Source: Candidatus Cohnella colombiensis (GTDB lineage Bacteria; Bacillota; Bacilli; Paenibacillales; Paenibacillaceae). Taken from it: 64,000 nt of DNA. The position numbers were made by a program, and so were the translations under genes. Under the pieces are notes generated by a model. It was given only the letters and a program-made list of their open reading frames with translations, was not told where the DNA came from and did no database searches. This document shows positions 16,935 through 25,729 of the stretch, piece after piece (position 1 is the stretch's first letter; the number at the start of each line of letters is the position of its first letter). Where the stretch lies: the NCBI GenBank assembly GCA_029203125.1, contig CP119317.1, forward strand, positions 3,658,001 through 3,722,000. The letters run 5' to 3'.

Positions 16935-18146
16935 CTAGTGAATCGCATACATATATCCATCATCCGATCCAATAAAGAGAACACCTTGATCTAAAGCCGG
17001 AGAAGAGTAGACGTTGCCGCCCGTTTGATAAGTCCATATTTGTTCACCTGTCTTTGCATCTACCGCATAGATCAACCCATGATTGTCTTCCGTGTAATGA
17101 TTGCCGCAAGCAACATATACCGTCTCCCCATCTGTTGCTGGCGAGGCGTGAATCGCATCGACCGTCTTGAGCGACCACTTCTGCTTACCCGTTGCTGCCT
17201 CTAGCGCTACAAGCACATGACCATCTGAACTGCCCGAAAATAACGTGTCTCCCGATATCGCCATTGATCCAAGCAAATACTGAACCTGACTGCCTCTCCA
17301 CACATATTTGCCTGTCTGCTTATCTAATGAAGCAATCCCACCATTACGCATCCCAAAATATAACGCCTTGTCATCGACCGTAATCGAAGAATCTACCGCA
17401 TTCAAAAGGGGTGAAACCCACAATTGATCACCTGTCTTCGCATCTAAAGCAACCACATTACCTGGCTCTTGTGACTTCGACATGTCATATCCGGAAAGGC
17501 CCATGTAGATGACACCCTTGTCAATCGCAGGAGACGAATGCAAAATCGGTACAAGCCCCTTGTCATATTTATAACCATCAAGAGCTAGCTTCTTCTTCCA
17601 CGCAAGTTTACCTGTATTCGCATCAACCGCATAGAAATTGCCTTCACCCCCGCCAAAATACACATTCCCATCCGACACAGCAGGAGAAGACTGCCAATAA
17701 TCGACGATATCGCGCGGCTCGTCCTGCTCTGCAGTCTCATAGCTCCATATCAACTTTCCATCTTCTGCATTTAACGCATACAGCTTCCGATCACCGCTTA
17801 GAAAATACACCGTCTGATCTATTACCGCAGCCGAGGACTTAATGGCTCCCTCTGTTTTAAACGCCCAACTCTGTGTGCCTGTTGTCGCATTAACTGCATA
17901 AAACTGTCCGTCGTCGCTTCCGAAATATACTGTGCCGAGAGCAATCACCGGAGAAGTGCGTACCTTGTCCTTCGTTTGAAACTTCCACTTCACTCCATGA
18001 AGCTCAACAGGACCTTTCGTATCAAACAAACCCGTATGTTTCAAATCTCCACGAAACATCGAGCTTTCACTTTTCTTCTCTTGAGCACACGCTGACATGA
18101 TCGATGCTACCAAACATACTGCAACTACGACGGATAACTTTTTCAT
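16935..18146 (-). CDS. PQQ-type beta-propeller lipoprotein
   Basis: 403 aa. Signal peptide with lipobox ...SACA near residue 20. The rest is a seven- to eight-bladed propeller with the repeated pattern YAV(N/D)A-x-(T/D)-G-x-(L/Q)-x-W-(S/A/T)-(Y/F) (for example FYAVNATTGTQSW, YALNAEDGKLIW, YAVDAKTGEQIW). These are PQQ-repeat-like or BamB-like blades; no enoyl or quinoprotein active-site elements are visible, so a binding or scaffolding role outside the membrane is more likely than dehydrogenase activity. It is the first gene of a two-gene unit with the esterase lipoprotein. Confidence 0.85.
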   Translation of the reverse strand: MKKLSVVVAVCLVASIMSACAQEKKSESSMFRGDLKHTGLFDTKGPVELHGVKWKFQTKDKVRTSPVIALGTVYFGSDDGQFYAVNATTGTQSWAFKTEGAIKSSAAVIDQTVYFLSGDRKLYALNAEDGKLIWSYETAEQDEPRDIVDYWQSSPAVSDGNVYFGGGEGNFYAVDANTGKLAWKKKLALDGYKYDKGLVPILHSSPAIDKGVIYMGLSGYDMSKSQEPGNVVALDAKTGDQLWVSPLLNAVDSSITVDDKALYFGMRNGGIASLDKQTGKYVWRGSQVQYLLGSMAISGDTLFSGSSDGHVLVALEAATGKQKWSLKTVDAIHASPATDGETVYVACGNHYTEDNHGLIYAVDAKTGEQIWTYQTGGNVYSSPALDQGVLFIGSDDGYMYAIH

Positions 18147-18260
18147 CTGAAATAACCCTCCTCTTTATTGAGCAGAGTATAGCATGTAAATTCCCTAAAT
18201 TTAGCAGGACAGGACACTATTGACCTTGCCACTATGGTAAACTAAATTCGAGGTGGGAAA

Positions 18261-19859
18261 ATGATCCAGAAAATGAAGTTCGGACAATGTCTCAAAGAGC
18301 TGCTCCTCATACGAGATTGGTCAGCCGCACGACTCGCTACAGCGTTGAATATCGATGCTTCCTACGTTCGAAGGTGGATTCAAGGCAATCGAACACCTTC
18401 CTTACATTCGAGCTACATCAACGATATTGCAGCTGTGCTCTGCGATGGAATAGATCGCGACTATAAGAAAGCAACACGTTCCGCACTTCACATTTTCCTA
18501 GATCAGACGAATACGTTATGGGATGAAGCCGCCACACTTCAAGACAAAGTACAGCATGTTCTTCACGAAGCACAAGTGTACACGTTAACGTTGGATGTGA
18601 CCTCTAGAAGAAATTATAAGCAAGCCGACTGCCAAACAATTGTCTCGCAATTTCTTGCAAACACCCATCGCGAACAACGGGAAATTCCGCAACAGCAGCC
18701 TACTGATCTTACTTCCCCATATACGCCGATTCCGTCTGTCCTTGCGAATAGAGAAATGATACTTAAAGCGGCAATCTCGTTATTAAAGTCGGCACTTGTA
18801 CAGTCTAGCGATAACGTTGGTCGCGAAATCATTTTAACGTTTCACAGTGAAAAAGATTACTTCGAGGGGTACCCCATACTTCATCAGGAGTGGCAACAAA
18901 CGATAATTGAGGCTTTACGCTCAGGGTGGTCTGTTCGTCATCTGTGCAAATTAAATAAAAATGTAGAGCGTTCACTCCGGTTAGTCAATCAAATTCTCGA
19001 ATGGACCAACTATTCTGGAGCGTACTCCCTCTCCTACTTTAATAAATATGGGATCGATGACCCTGCCCAAGAGATTATTGTTTGCAAGGGGTACGGCGCC
19101 ATTATGAGTTATGCTACGAATCTATATAAGGAAGTTGATGCGGGGATCTATTTGAATGAGCCTGAAGCTGTTCGTGTCATCGAGCGCTTTGCCGAGCAGA
19201 TGTTCCATCATGCTGAGCCGTTAATTCATATTTTGAATCAAAATGAATATTTCGAGCTCAATCCGACCAAAGACCGGAAGTTCGGAAGTCAGTTGATGTG
19301 TATGCACGATCTGTCTTACTTGACTGTACCGCTTGAAATTATGGAGAAGTATATTCAGCTATCCATACCAGATGAAGCAGAACGACAGATTCATTGGAGA
19401 CGCATCGTGGACACGGTGCAATCATTCTATCGCGACATCCCGAGCTTTCAGACGCGACATATTTACCCGATGCGAGCGATTGAAGAACTGGTTAGAACGC
19501 GGGAATACTATATGAACCCCTATTTTCGACCGACGCTTGAAGACATTCGAGACCATCTCAATCATCTCATTGAACTGTTGCAAACCTATGATCGTTTCGA
19601 AATCGCCCTGATCGATGATCACAGATACGACCTCATCCATCGTGCGCAATTCGACATTAAGGGTGACCATACGATTGCAATGGGGGTTATGCCAAGAGCC
19701 GGTACGAACTCAAAGGTTGAATTAATCGCCATCACCGAAGGAACAATCGTCACCGCATTCCAGCAATATTTTCATGACATCTGGGATCGTATTAACCCGA
19801 TCTATCGTGATAAGGAATCGGTAATCTCGTGGTTGAGAGAAAAGCTTGCTGTTCTGTAG
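18261..19859 (+). CDS. Large XRE-type transcriptional regulator
   Basis: 532 aa. The N-terminal helix-turn-helix (FGQCLKELLLIRDWSAARLATALNI then YVRRWIQGNRTP, residues ~7-45) is of Cro/C1 type. The remaining ~450 residues are mostly helical, without a domain I can name. Such long XRE proteins are frequent in Paenibacillus, usually with unknown ligand. It is divergent from the PQQ lipoprotein/esterase pair (114 bp between starts), which are its likely targets. The ribosome site GAGGTGGG precedes the ATG. It ends six bases before the convergent UDG-like gene. Confidence 0.75.
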   Translation: MIQKMKFGQCLKELLLIRDWSAARLATALNIDASYVRRWIQGNRTPSLHSSYINDIAAVLCDGIDRDYKKATRSALHIFLDQTNTLWDEAATLQDKVQHVLHEAQVYTLTLDVTSRRNYKQADCQTIVSQFLANTHREQREIPQQQPTDLTSPYTPIPSVLANREMILKAAISLLKSALVQSSDNVGREIILTFHSEKDYFEGYPILHQEWQQTIIEALRSGWSVRHLCKLNKNVERSLRLVNQILEWTNYSGAYSLSYFNKYGIDDPAQEIIVCKGYGAIMSYATNLYKEVDAGIYLNEPEAVRVIERFAEQMFHHAEPLIHILNQNEYFELNPTKDRKFGSQLMCMHDLSYLTVPLEIMEKYIQLSIPDEAERQIHWRRIVDTVQSFYRDIPSFQTRHIYPMRAIEELVRTREYYMNPYFRPTLEDIRDHLNHLIELLQTYDRFEIALIDDHRYDLIHRAQFDIKGDHTIAMGVMPRAGTNSKVELIAITEGTIVTAFQQYFHDIWDRINPIYRDKESVISWLREKLAVL

Positions 19860-19865
19860 TCCTTC

Positions 19866-20633
19866 TTATAACGCAGCTTTCAATCGAGCTCTGAACTCAT
19901 CCTGCAGAGCGGCAAATTGCTGATGTCGATGCCCATTCGCCCCGGACGGATGGGGAAATCCCCACAAGCAATACCATTCATCTAAGTTTCCTGCTTGAAC
20001 AACAAGCTTAAGCACACCCTCCACCGTTTTTCCAAGTGGGATAACCAATATGCGTTCGAAGCTTCCCAATTCTCTGCTCATATGTGCGACTGCCGACTCC
20101 CTCAGTGAAGCAGTAGTAAGCAAATTAGGCTGGCTCCCGCTGTAATTACGCCCCCCAACGAACACGGGAAACCGCAGCACAGATGTCGTATGCAGTAGCG
20201 ATCGGTGTTCCGCAAACAAGCTTTCACAAGAGGGGATGTCGAGAAGCTGGTGTAAGCCGAGTGCCTGAAGCATACTGACGAGATTCACTCTCATACTTCC
20301 CGCGAAGCTAGCCGATTCCTTCGCCCGCTTGCCCACTTCCTCATCAGACAAACCCTCATCTAGCGCACGCTTTGCCGCTTGGAACGCTACTCTCATCTGC
20401 GTCCATCCCGGTGTTAAGCCCACAATAACGACTTTAGCACGTCGATTAATGAATTCATTGTGAGGTGCGTAATACGTTTCAAGCTTCCCTTCGCGGGCTA
20501 GGAGAAAATCGTCTACGAGCAGATCTTGTTTCGTAAGCTCGGTATCGCTGGGTAACGCACGAATCGCTTTTTTATACTTGTTCAGATAGATCTCCATAGG
20601 CAGGCTCTTCACTCCAGCTTTTTTTCTTAACAT
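19866..20633 (-). CDS. Uracil-DNA-glycosylase-superfamily-like protein
   Basis: 255 aa. VVIVGLTPGWTQ near residue 68 resembles the active-site loop of the UDG fold (G-x-N/T-P-G), and GFPHPSGANGHR near residue 226 resembles the H-P-S DNA-binding loop at the C-terminus. The catalytic Asp/His of family 1 enzymes is not present, so substrate and activity are open. An internal start at residue 13 (ATG, 20597) or the GTG at residue 8 is possible, since GGAG lies between them and the first ATG. Convergent with the XRE regulator. Confidence 0.5.
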   Translation of the reverse strand: MLRKKAGVKSLPMEIYLNKYKKAIRALPSDTELTKQDLLVDDFLLAREGKLETYYAPHNEFINRRAKVVIVGLTPGWTQMRVAFQAAKRALDEGLSDEEVGKRAKESASFAGSMRVNLVSMLQALGLHQLLDIPSCESLFAEHRSLLHTTSVLRFPVFVGGRNYSGSQPNLLTTASLRESAVAHMSRELGSFERILVIPLGKTVEGVLKLVVQAGNLDEWYCLWGFPHPSGANGHRHQQFAALQDEFRARLKAAL

Positions 20634-20704
20634 ATATCTTCTTCTGTTTACGTCCTACTAATACCGCATACACGATGAGCACCGAAAATGCCTTGTAGTG
20701 ATTG

Positions 20705-21544
20705 TTATTGTTTCGTGTTGAAATAATTGAAGATGAGATACTTGATATGTTTATCAAATGAAGTATCCAGCGACTTCATACTGACTGTGTCAACAAACAC
20801 CGCGCCTGCCGGAATATCCTGCTCATTTATTCCTGTCAAACCGCTAGATGCTGTATAACCGTGCGTGTCTATGCCCATTTCCGTATTCGGATCGCTGTAA
20901 AATCGAGCATTGCGGTGCATATGTTCCGCTTCAATCGTTGTTGTCGAGGTGTTCCGCACGGAAACAAGCAGCTTATTTTCGTCACTCGTTTTCCCTTTTA
21001 CGAACTCCACCTTCACCGGGATGAACTGCCCCTCGAATGTATCATCCCGATTTTCCATTTCATCGAAATGGGAGAAGGCTTTCGTGCTGAGCAAATTGGG
21101 ATGAATCAATTCAACGACACGGTTTATCTTGTCCCAATGCAAAGTCATCTCGAACGCCTCTGCGATATATCGCAACGGAATCATTATGGTTCCATCTTTA
21201 ATTGTGACGGAAGTATCCATTTTGACTGTTTCTCCATTTTTACTAAAATACTTTTTACCCTCTGTAAAATTGACTTTGACTTTATTGTAACCGACCTCTG
21301 CTTCCTTCTTCTTGTCATCCCATTTGACCTCGGCACCCAATAGGTCTCCGATCATTCTAAGAGGAATTAGCGTCCTGTTATTCTTGTCTACATATGGCAT
21401 CGTCTGATCAGAGTAAAGAACATAGCCATTGTTTAGCTTCAAAAGCACTTCGTTTTCCTTATACAAGGATTGGGCAGATACACTTAACGGCATTGTACTG
21501 AGAAATAAAAGTACTACTAACATAAGAAACATGTACTTTTTCAT
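20705..21544 (-). CDS. Secreted stalk-domain (copper-amine-oxidase-N-like) protein
   Basis: 279 aa. Signal peptide MKKYMFLMLVVLLFLSTMPLSVSA, cut near AQS. Residues ~35-150 are two copies of the stalk module (RTLIPLRMIGDLLGAEVKWD and TIMIPLRYIAEAFEMTLHWD). The C-terminal ~125 residues form an Ig-like or DUF4352-like beta domain (VKVEFVKG...LLVSVRNTSTTTIEAEH). It should be exported; function unknown. Same module family as the protein at 1-725 but with a different C-terminus. No obvious operon partner. Confidence 0.83.
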   Translation of the reverse strand: MKKYMFLMLVVLLFLSTMPLSVSAQSLYKENEVLLKLNNGYVLYSDQTMPYVDKNNRTLIPLRMIGDLLGAEVKWDDKKKEAEVGYNKVKVNFTEGKKYFSKNGETVKMDTSVTIKDGTIMIPLRYIAEAFEMTLHWDKINRVVELIHPNLLSTKAFSHFDEMENRDDTFEGQFIPVKVEFVKGKTSDENKLLVSVRNTSTTTIEAEHMHRNARFYSDPNTEMGIDTHGYTASSGLTGINEQDIPAGAVFVDTVSMKSLDTSFDKHIKYLIFNYFNTKQ

Positions 21545-21744
21545 TAGGTTATACCTCCAACAGCTTTATATATCACACTGTTTTCCTTTTTAACCCCTTA
21601 ACTCACATATATGATGTATTTATTATACTAATTTATAAAAAATAACAAATAGAAATTTTGTCTTGAGAATCATTCATATTTGTTAGATAGTGTCGAGTCG
21701 TCACGTAAAACCGCCCCGGAGAACATCCTCCACACTCACAACGA

Positions 21745-21963
21745 TTAGTCACCTTTCACCCCACCCCCGATAATGTGCTGCACTCGGCCGACTTGTCCTT
21801 CCTGTAATCGCACCTTTATCCCATGAGGGTGCTGAGCTGAATTAGTTAAAAGATCCTTCACAATTCCACGTGTAAGCTTACCTGTTCGTTGGTCTTGTTT
21901 GAGCACAATATCGACCTCTAGCCCTGGTTTTACATCACTTCTTAGCTTTCCGTTCCCTGCCAT
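21745..21963 (-). CDS. ywbE: YwbE family protein
   Basis: 72 aa. Nearly the whole length carries the YwbE (DUF2196) pattern: VKPGLEVDIVLKQDQRTGKL then TRGIVKDLLTNS...HPHGIKVRL. The start is placed at MAGNGKL (21963), behind GGAG and matching the normal family length; 24 upstream codons lack a ribosome site. The family is an OB/SH3-like small protein of unknown function widespread in Bacillota. Divergent from the glutathione peroxidase gene (95 bp). Confidence 0.9.
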   Translation of the reverse strand: MAGNGKLRSDVKPGLEVDIVLKQDQRTGKLTRGIVKDLLTNSAQHPHGIKVRLQEGQVGRVQHIIGGGVKGD

Positions 21964-22058
21964 GGTTGTTTCCAACTCCGTTTTTTTTGTATTTATGGAC
22001 CCATTCATTATAAAATAAAAATAGAACAAGTTCACATTACGAGGGAGAGACGCATGTT

Positions 22059-22562
<504 letters not shown>

Positions 22563-22588
22563 ATAAGCGTCGTCTTAGACAATCAAAA

Positions 22589-22620
22589 GCGTCTTCACCC
22601 TCCAAGGACGGTGAAGGCGC
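22589..22620 (+). terminator. Hairpin after glutathione peroxidase gene
   Basis: GCGTCTTCACC (22589-22599) pairs with GGTGAAGGCGC (22610-22620) with one G-U pair. No clean T-run follows, so termination efficiency is uncertain. Confidence 0.5.
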
Positions 22621-22660
22621 AATGCGAAAGTTAATACAAATAGAAACCGTTCTACCCTCA

Positions 22661-22950
22661 TGCGTTACGGAGATGTGGGATCTTATATGCCTCATTATGC
22701 ACGTGTTTGGAACATAGCAGATTTGTGGGACTATATTTGCTTCAATATCCACTTTTTGCTATCGTAGCGGACATGTGGGACCTTATTTGCTTCAAAATCC
22801 AAATTTTGCAACCGTAGCGGACATGTGGGACCTTATTCGCAACAAATATTGTTATTTTAGCACTCAATACCACAAATAAGGGCTGTGGTGTCCGTTCTAT
22901 GCTCACATCCCCCGTAAAAATCACAAATAAGGGCTCTCATGTCCGATGAC
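22661..22950. repeat. 50-bp-period tandem repeats with inverted copies
   Basis: Four direct units start at 22661, 22711, 22761 and 22811, exactly 50 bp apart. Each contains a version of GTAGCGGACATGTGGGACC followed by TTATTTGC; the third and fourth are nearly identical. Two inverted units (beginning ACAAATAAGGGC at 22872 and 22923, ending near GTCCG) follow 51 bp apart, so transcripts through the array can fold back. With the two flanking hairpins this accounts for the whole 22563-23039 gap; no gene is present. Confidence 0.8.
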
Positions 22951-22973
22951 CATGGGTGAACGAATGGCTGCAC

Positions 22974-23007
22974 AAAGGGGATGTCTCGTAATTGAGACAT
23001 CCCCTTT
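22974..23007. terminator. Bidirectional terminator behind helicase gene
   Basis: Perfect 14-bp stem AAAGGGGATGTCTC (22974-22987) / GAGACATCCCCTTT (22994-23007), loop 6. It ends the ECF-helicase operon on the minus strand, just past the helicase stop at 23040. Confidence 0.8.
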
Positions 23008-23039
23008 TCATTTACATTTCCCATATGCTAACAGATTCA

Positions 23040-24884
23040 TTATCTCCCGCGAGGGGCGCGCTTATTGGCTGGACGGCCACCGCTTCCGCTCATTCCGCGA
23101 CTACCGCCGCTATCACGACCACCACGATTACCTCCACCAGATGGCGCCTGCGTGCCACGACCGCCGCCGCTTTCACGCCCGCCACGACCTGCGTTACCGC
23201 CACTACTATCACGTCCGCCACGACCTGCGCTACCGCCACTATTGCGACCACCACTATCACGCCCGCCACGACCTGCATTACCGCCACTACTATCACGACC
23301 GCCGCTATCACGCCCACCGCGACCTGCGCTTCCGCCACTATCGCGACTGCCACGATCGAACTTCCGTGGCTGTGCAGGCGCGCCTACGCTCCATGTCGGA
23401 TCTCCGTTCTCGCGTACTGCAGGCTTACTAGAACGTCCACCTGTGCGCCCTTCCGAAGCTACGCTCGCACTGCGTTCGCTCTTTCCACTGCGTGCTTTCG
23501 ATGCCTCAATGCTGCGGCCCTTCGCTTGTCCAGCGCTCAATCCACCGCGACCCGCTCCACTACGAGCATCACTGCTTCTGCCACGGCCACCTGAACGGCC
23601 ACCGCCACCCGAGCTTCGACCGCCACTTTCGCCACGACCTGCATTACGCCCCTCGCCACGGCCACCACGACCGCCCGGACGACTACTTTCACTTCCGCGT
23701 CCGCCGCCACCGACACGACCGAAGCCGCCACTGCTGCGTGAGCTCTCAAGCCCTCCGCCTCCTAGCGAGTTACCTTCCTCATCGCGGCGCTCCATCACAA
23801 GCTCAATTCCGTTCTCGATATCAGCAAGCTCACGACGATCATGCGACGTATAGACTGTAATCGCTAGCCCGGATTCCCCAGCGCGTCCGGTACGTCCGAT
23901 CCGGTGAATATAGCTCTCTACATCTTGCGGAATGTCGTAATTGAACACATGCGTTACGCCTTCTACATCAAGACCCCGCGCCGCCACATCTGTCGCCACA
24001 AGTAGCTGCAGCCGTGCTTCGCGGAATTGCTTCATTACCTTTTCCCGCTTCGCCTGCGATAAGTCACCATGCAGCTCATCAGACGCATAGCCCATCTCTT
24101 GCAACGCTAAGTTGAGCGCACTCGCACGACGCTTCGTTCGACAGAAGATAATACTTAAATACGGCTGTGTAACCTCAAGCAACTGAACCAACGTCTTTTG
24201 CTTCGCTCGATCGGTTGTCTCTATTGCCCATTGGCGAATGTCTTTGACCGTAACCCGTTCGCTCTTCACGGTAACATGCTCCGGATTGCGCAAAATACGC
24301 CCTGCCATTTCGCGAATAGAAGGCGGCATCGTTGCTGAGAATAGCATCGCTTGCTTCTTGTAAGGCGTTTGACGAAGGATCTCGTCGACTTCCTTCAAGA
24401 ATCCCATGTGCAGCATCTGATCCGCTTCATCCAGCACGAGCATCTTGACTCCTGCTAATGAAATCGTCTCCCTGCGCAAATGATCGAGTAAGCGCCCTGG
24501 TGTCGCGACCACGATATGGTTTTGACCCTTCAGCTTATGAAGCTGCGCTTCGACATCCTGCCCACCGTATACTGCCAGCACTTTAATTGCTCCACGAGGG
24601 TCTAGTAATTTCTTGATTTCCGTCGTAATTTGGATCGCCAATTCGCGTGTCGGTGTCACGATTAGCCCTTGCACTTCGGGTAGCTCTATATTGATCTTGT
24701 CCAACATCGGCAACACGAACGCGAGCGTCTTCCCCGTTCCTGTCTGTGCCTGACTAATGACATCCTTGCCCTGATACACAATCGGAATTGTTTCTGCTTG
24801 TACCGGTGTCGGCGATGTAATCCCCATTACACGTAGCACCCGTATCCGTTCTTCAGATACGCCTAATTCCAAGAAATCTGTCAC
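23040..24884 (-). CDS. DEAD-box RNA helicase with long RGG tail
   Basis: 614 aa from a GTG at 24884 (GGAG eight bases upstream; the product begins TDFLELGVSEERI, as in the family). An in-frame TTG at 24905 would overlap the ecfT stop codon. Motifs in order: Q motif (PTPVQ), AQTGTGKT, PTRELA, ATPGR, DEAD, SAT, then HGDLSQ, ATDVAARGLD and HRIGRTGR, filling ~370 residues. The last ~235 residues are an Arg/Gly/Ser-rich tail with many RGG and GRGG units, unusually long; such tails bind RNA non-specifically and favour condensates. ATP-dependent RNA remodelling in the cytoplasm, perhaps ribosome assembly or cold adaptation, is inferred. Last gene of the ECF transporter operon. Confidence 0.92.
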   Translation of the reverse strand: MTDFLELGVSEERIRVLRVMGITSPTPVQAETIPIVYQGKDVISQAQTGTGKTLAFVLPMLDKINIELPEVQGLIVTPTRELAIQITTEIKKLLDPRGAIKVLAVYGGQDVEAQLHKLKGQNHIVVATPGRLLDHLRRETISLAGVKMLVLDEADQMLHMGFLKEVDEILRQTPYKKQAMLFSATMPPSIREMAGRILRNPEHVTVKSERVTVKDIRQWAIETTDRAKQKTLVQLLEVTQPYLSIIFCRTKRRASALNLALQEMGYASDELHGDLSQAKREKVMKQFREARLQLLVATDVAARGLDVEGVTHVFNYDIPQDVESYIHRIGRTGRAGESGLAITVYTSHDRRELADIENGIELVMERRDEEGNSLGGGGLESSRSSGGFGRVGGGGRGSESSRPGGRGGRGEGRNAGRGESGGRSSGGGGRSGGRGRSSDARSGAGRGGLSAGQAKGRSIEASKARSGKSERSASVASEGRTGGRSSKPAVRENGDPTWSVGAPAQPRKFDRGSRDSGGSAGRGGRDSGGRDSSGGNAGRGGRDSGGRNSGGSAGRGGRDSSGGNAGRGGRESGGGRGTQAPSGGGNRGGRDSGGSRGMSGSGGRPANKRAPRGR

Positions 24885-24901
24885 ACCATCCGCTCCATTT
24901 C

Positions 24902-25729
24902 TCAATAAATATTGTAAAAACGACTGCCATCATAAAAAGTAATCACTAACGTCCCCACCATAACAACCGCAATTATCACCAAAGCCACATAATCACTTTT
25001 CGCAAACTGCCGCGCGTTGTACCACGTTCTTTTCTTCCCCTGTCCGAACGCCCTTAGCTCCATCGCCGCACTGATCGACTCAATTCGTTGTAAGCTCGTT
25101 AAAATAAGAGGGATAATAACCGCCATCGCATTATTAATTCTACGTCCCAGCTTTTCCTTCTTCGACATATCGATTCCTCGGGCTTGAGCGGCGAACGAGA
25201 TATTTTGAAAATCGCGCTGTACATCGGGAATGTATCGCATCGCAATCGCAACGGAATAGGAAATTTTGTAGCTCACCCCTACACGATTCAGTGAGGCAGC
25301 AAATTCACTCGGGTCTGTCGTCAAAATAAACAACAGCGCCATCGGAATCACCGTGCAATATTTTAACATAATGTTCAGTTGGTAGAATACCTGCTCCCCC
25401 GTCACATTATACCGCCCAATCAGATGAAACCACTCATGGTTCGTCCCATAGATCTTCACGCCCTCCATCGGAGAGAACAGGTAAATCGCCACTTGGTTGA
25501 GCACCATGAAGAATAGAACGAGGTAGAGTATGAATGAGAAATCACTGAATTTGACCTTAGCCACCTTGAAAATAAAAAGACTGAGCAGCAGCATCGCCAG
25601 AAGACAACGCGTATCATAAGTTACCATCGCAGTGACTGACCAGAGAACGAAGAAGATCAGCTTCACCGCCCCCGTAAGTCGATGGATGGGTGAATCTTGA
25701 TTCGTGTAAGTCAACATCTTGATTTTCAC
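24902..25729 (-). CDS. ecfT: ECF transporter T component (EcfT)
   Basis: 275 aa. About five or six membrane segments, with the conserved coupling motifs on the cytoplasmic side: AQARGID (A-R-G motif, residues ~185) and ELRAFGQGKKRT (second A-R-G-like motif, ~222). EcfT links the substrate-binding S subunit to the ATPases in energy-coupling-factor vitamin importers. GTG start overlapping the ATPase stop by four bases indicates translational coupling. Confidence 0.9.
   Translation of the reverse strand: MKIKMLTYTNQDSPIHRLTGAVKLIFFVLWSVTAMVTYDTRCLLAMLLLSLFIFKVAKVKFSDFSFILYLVLFFMVLNQVAIYLFSPMEGVKIYGTNHEWFHLIGRYNVTGEQVFYQLNIMLKYCTVIPMALLFILTTDPSEFAASLNRVGVSYKISYSVAIAMRYIPDVQRDFQNISFAAQARGIDMSKKEKLGRRINNAMAVIIPLILTSLQRIESISAAMELRAFGQGKKRTWYNARQFAKSDYVALVIIAVVMVGTLVITFYDGSRFYNIY

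Noticed and set aside
22661..22950. Possible CRISPR array in the 50-bp-period repeats
   Set aside because: The 'spacers' are similar to one another, two units are inverted and there are no cas genes nearby.
22992..23853. Long plus-strand frames opposite the helicase tail
   Set aside because: They are mirrors of the GC-rich RGG repeats, giving Pro/Arg or Thr/Ala low-complexity protein; a strong helicase gene lies on the other strand.
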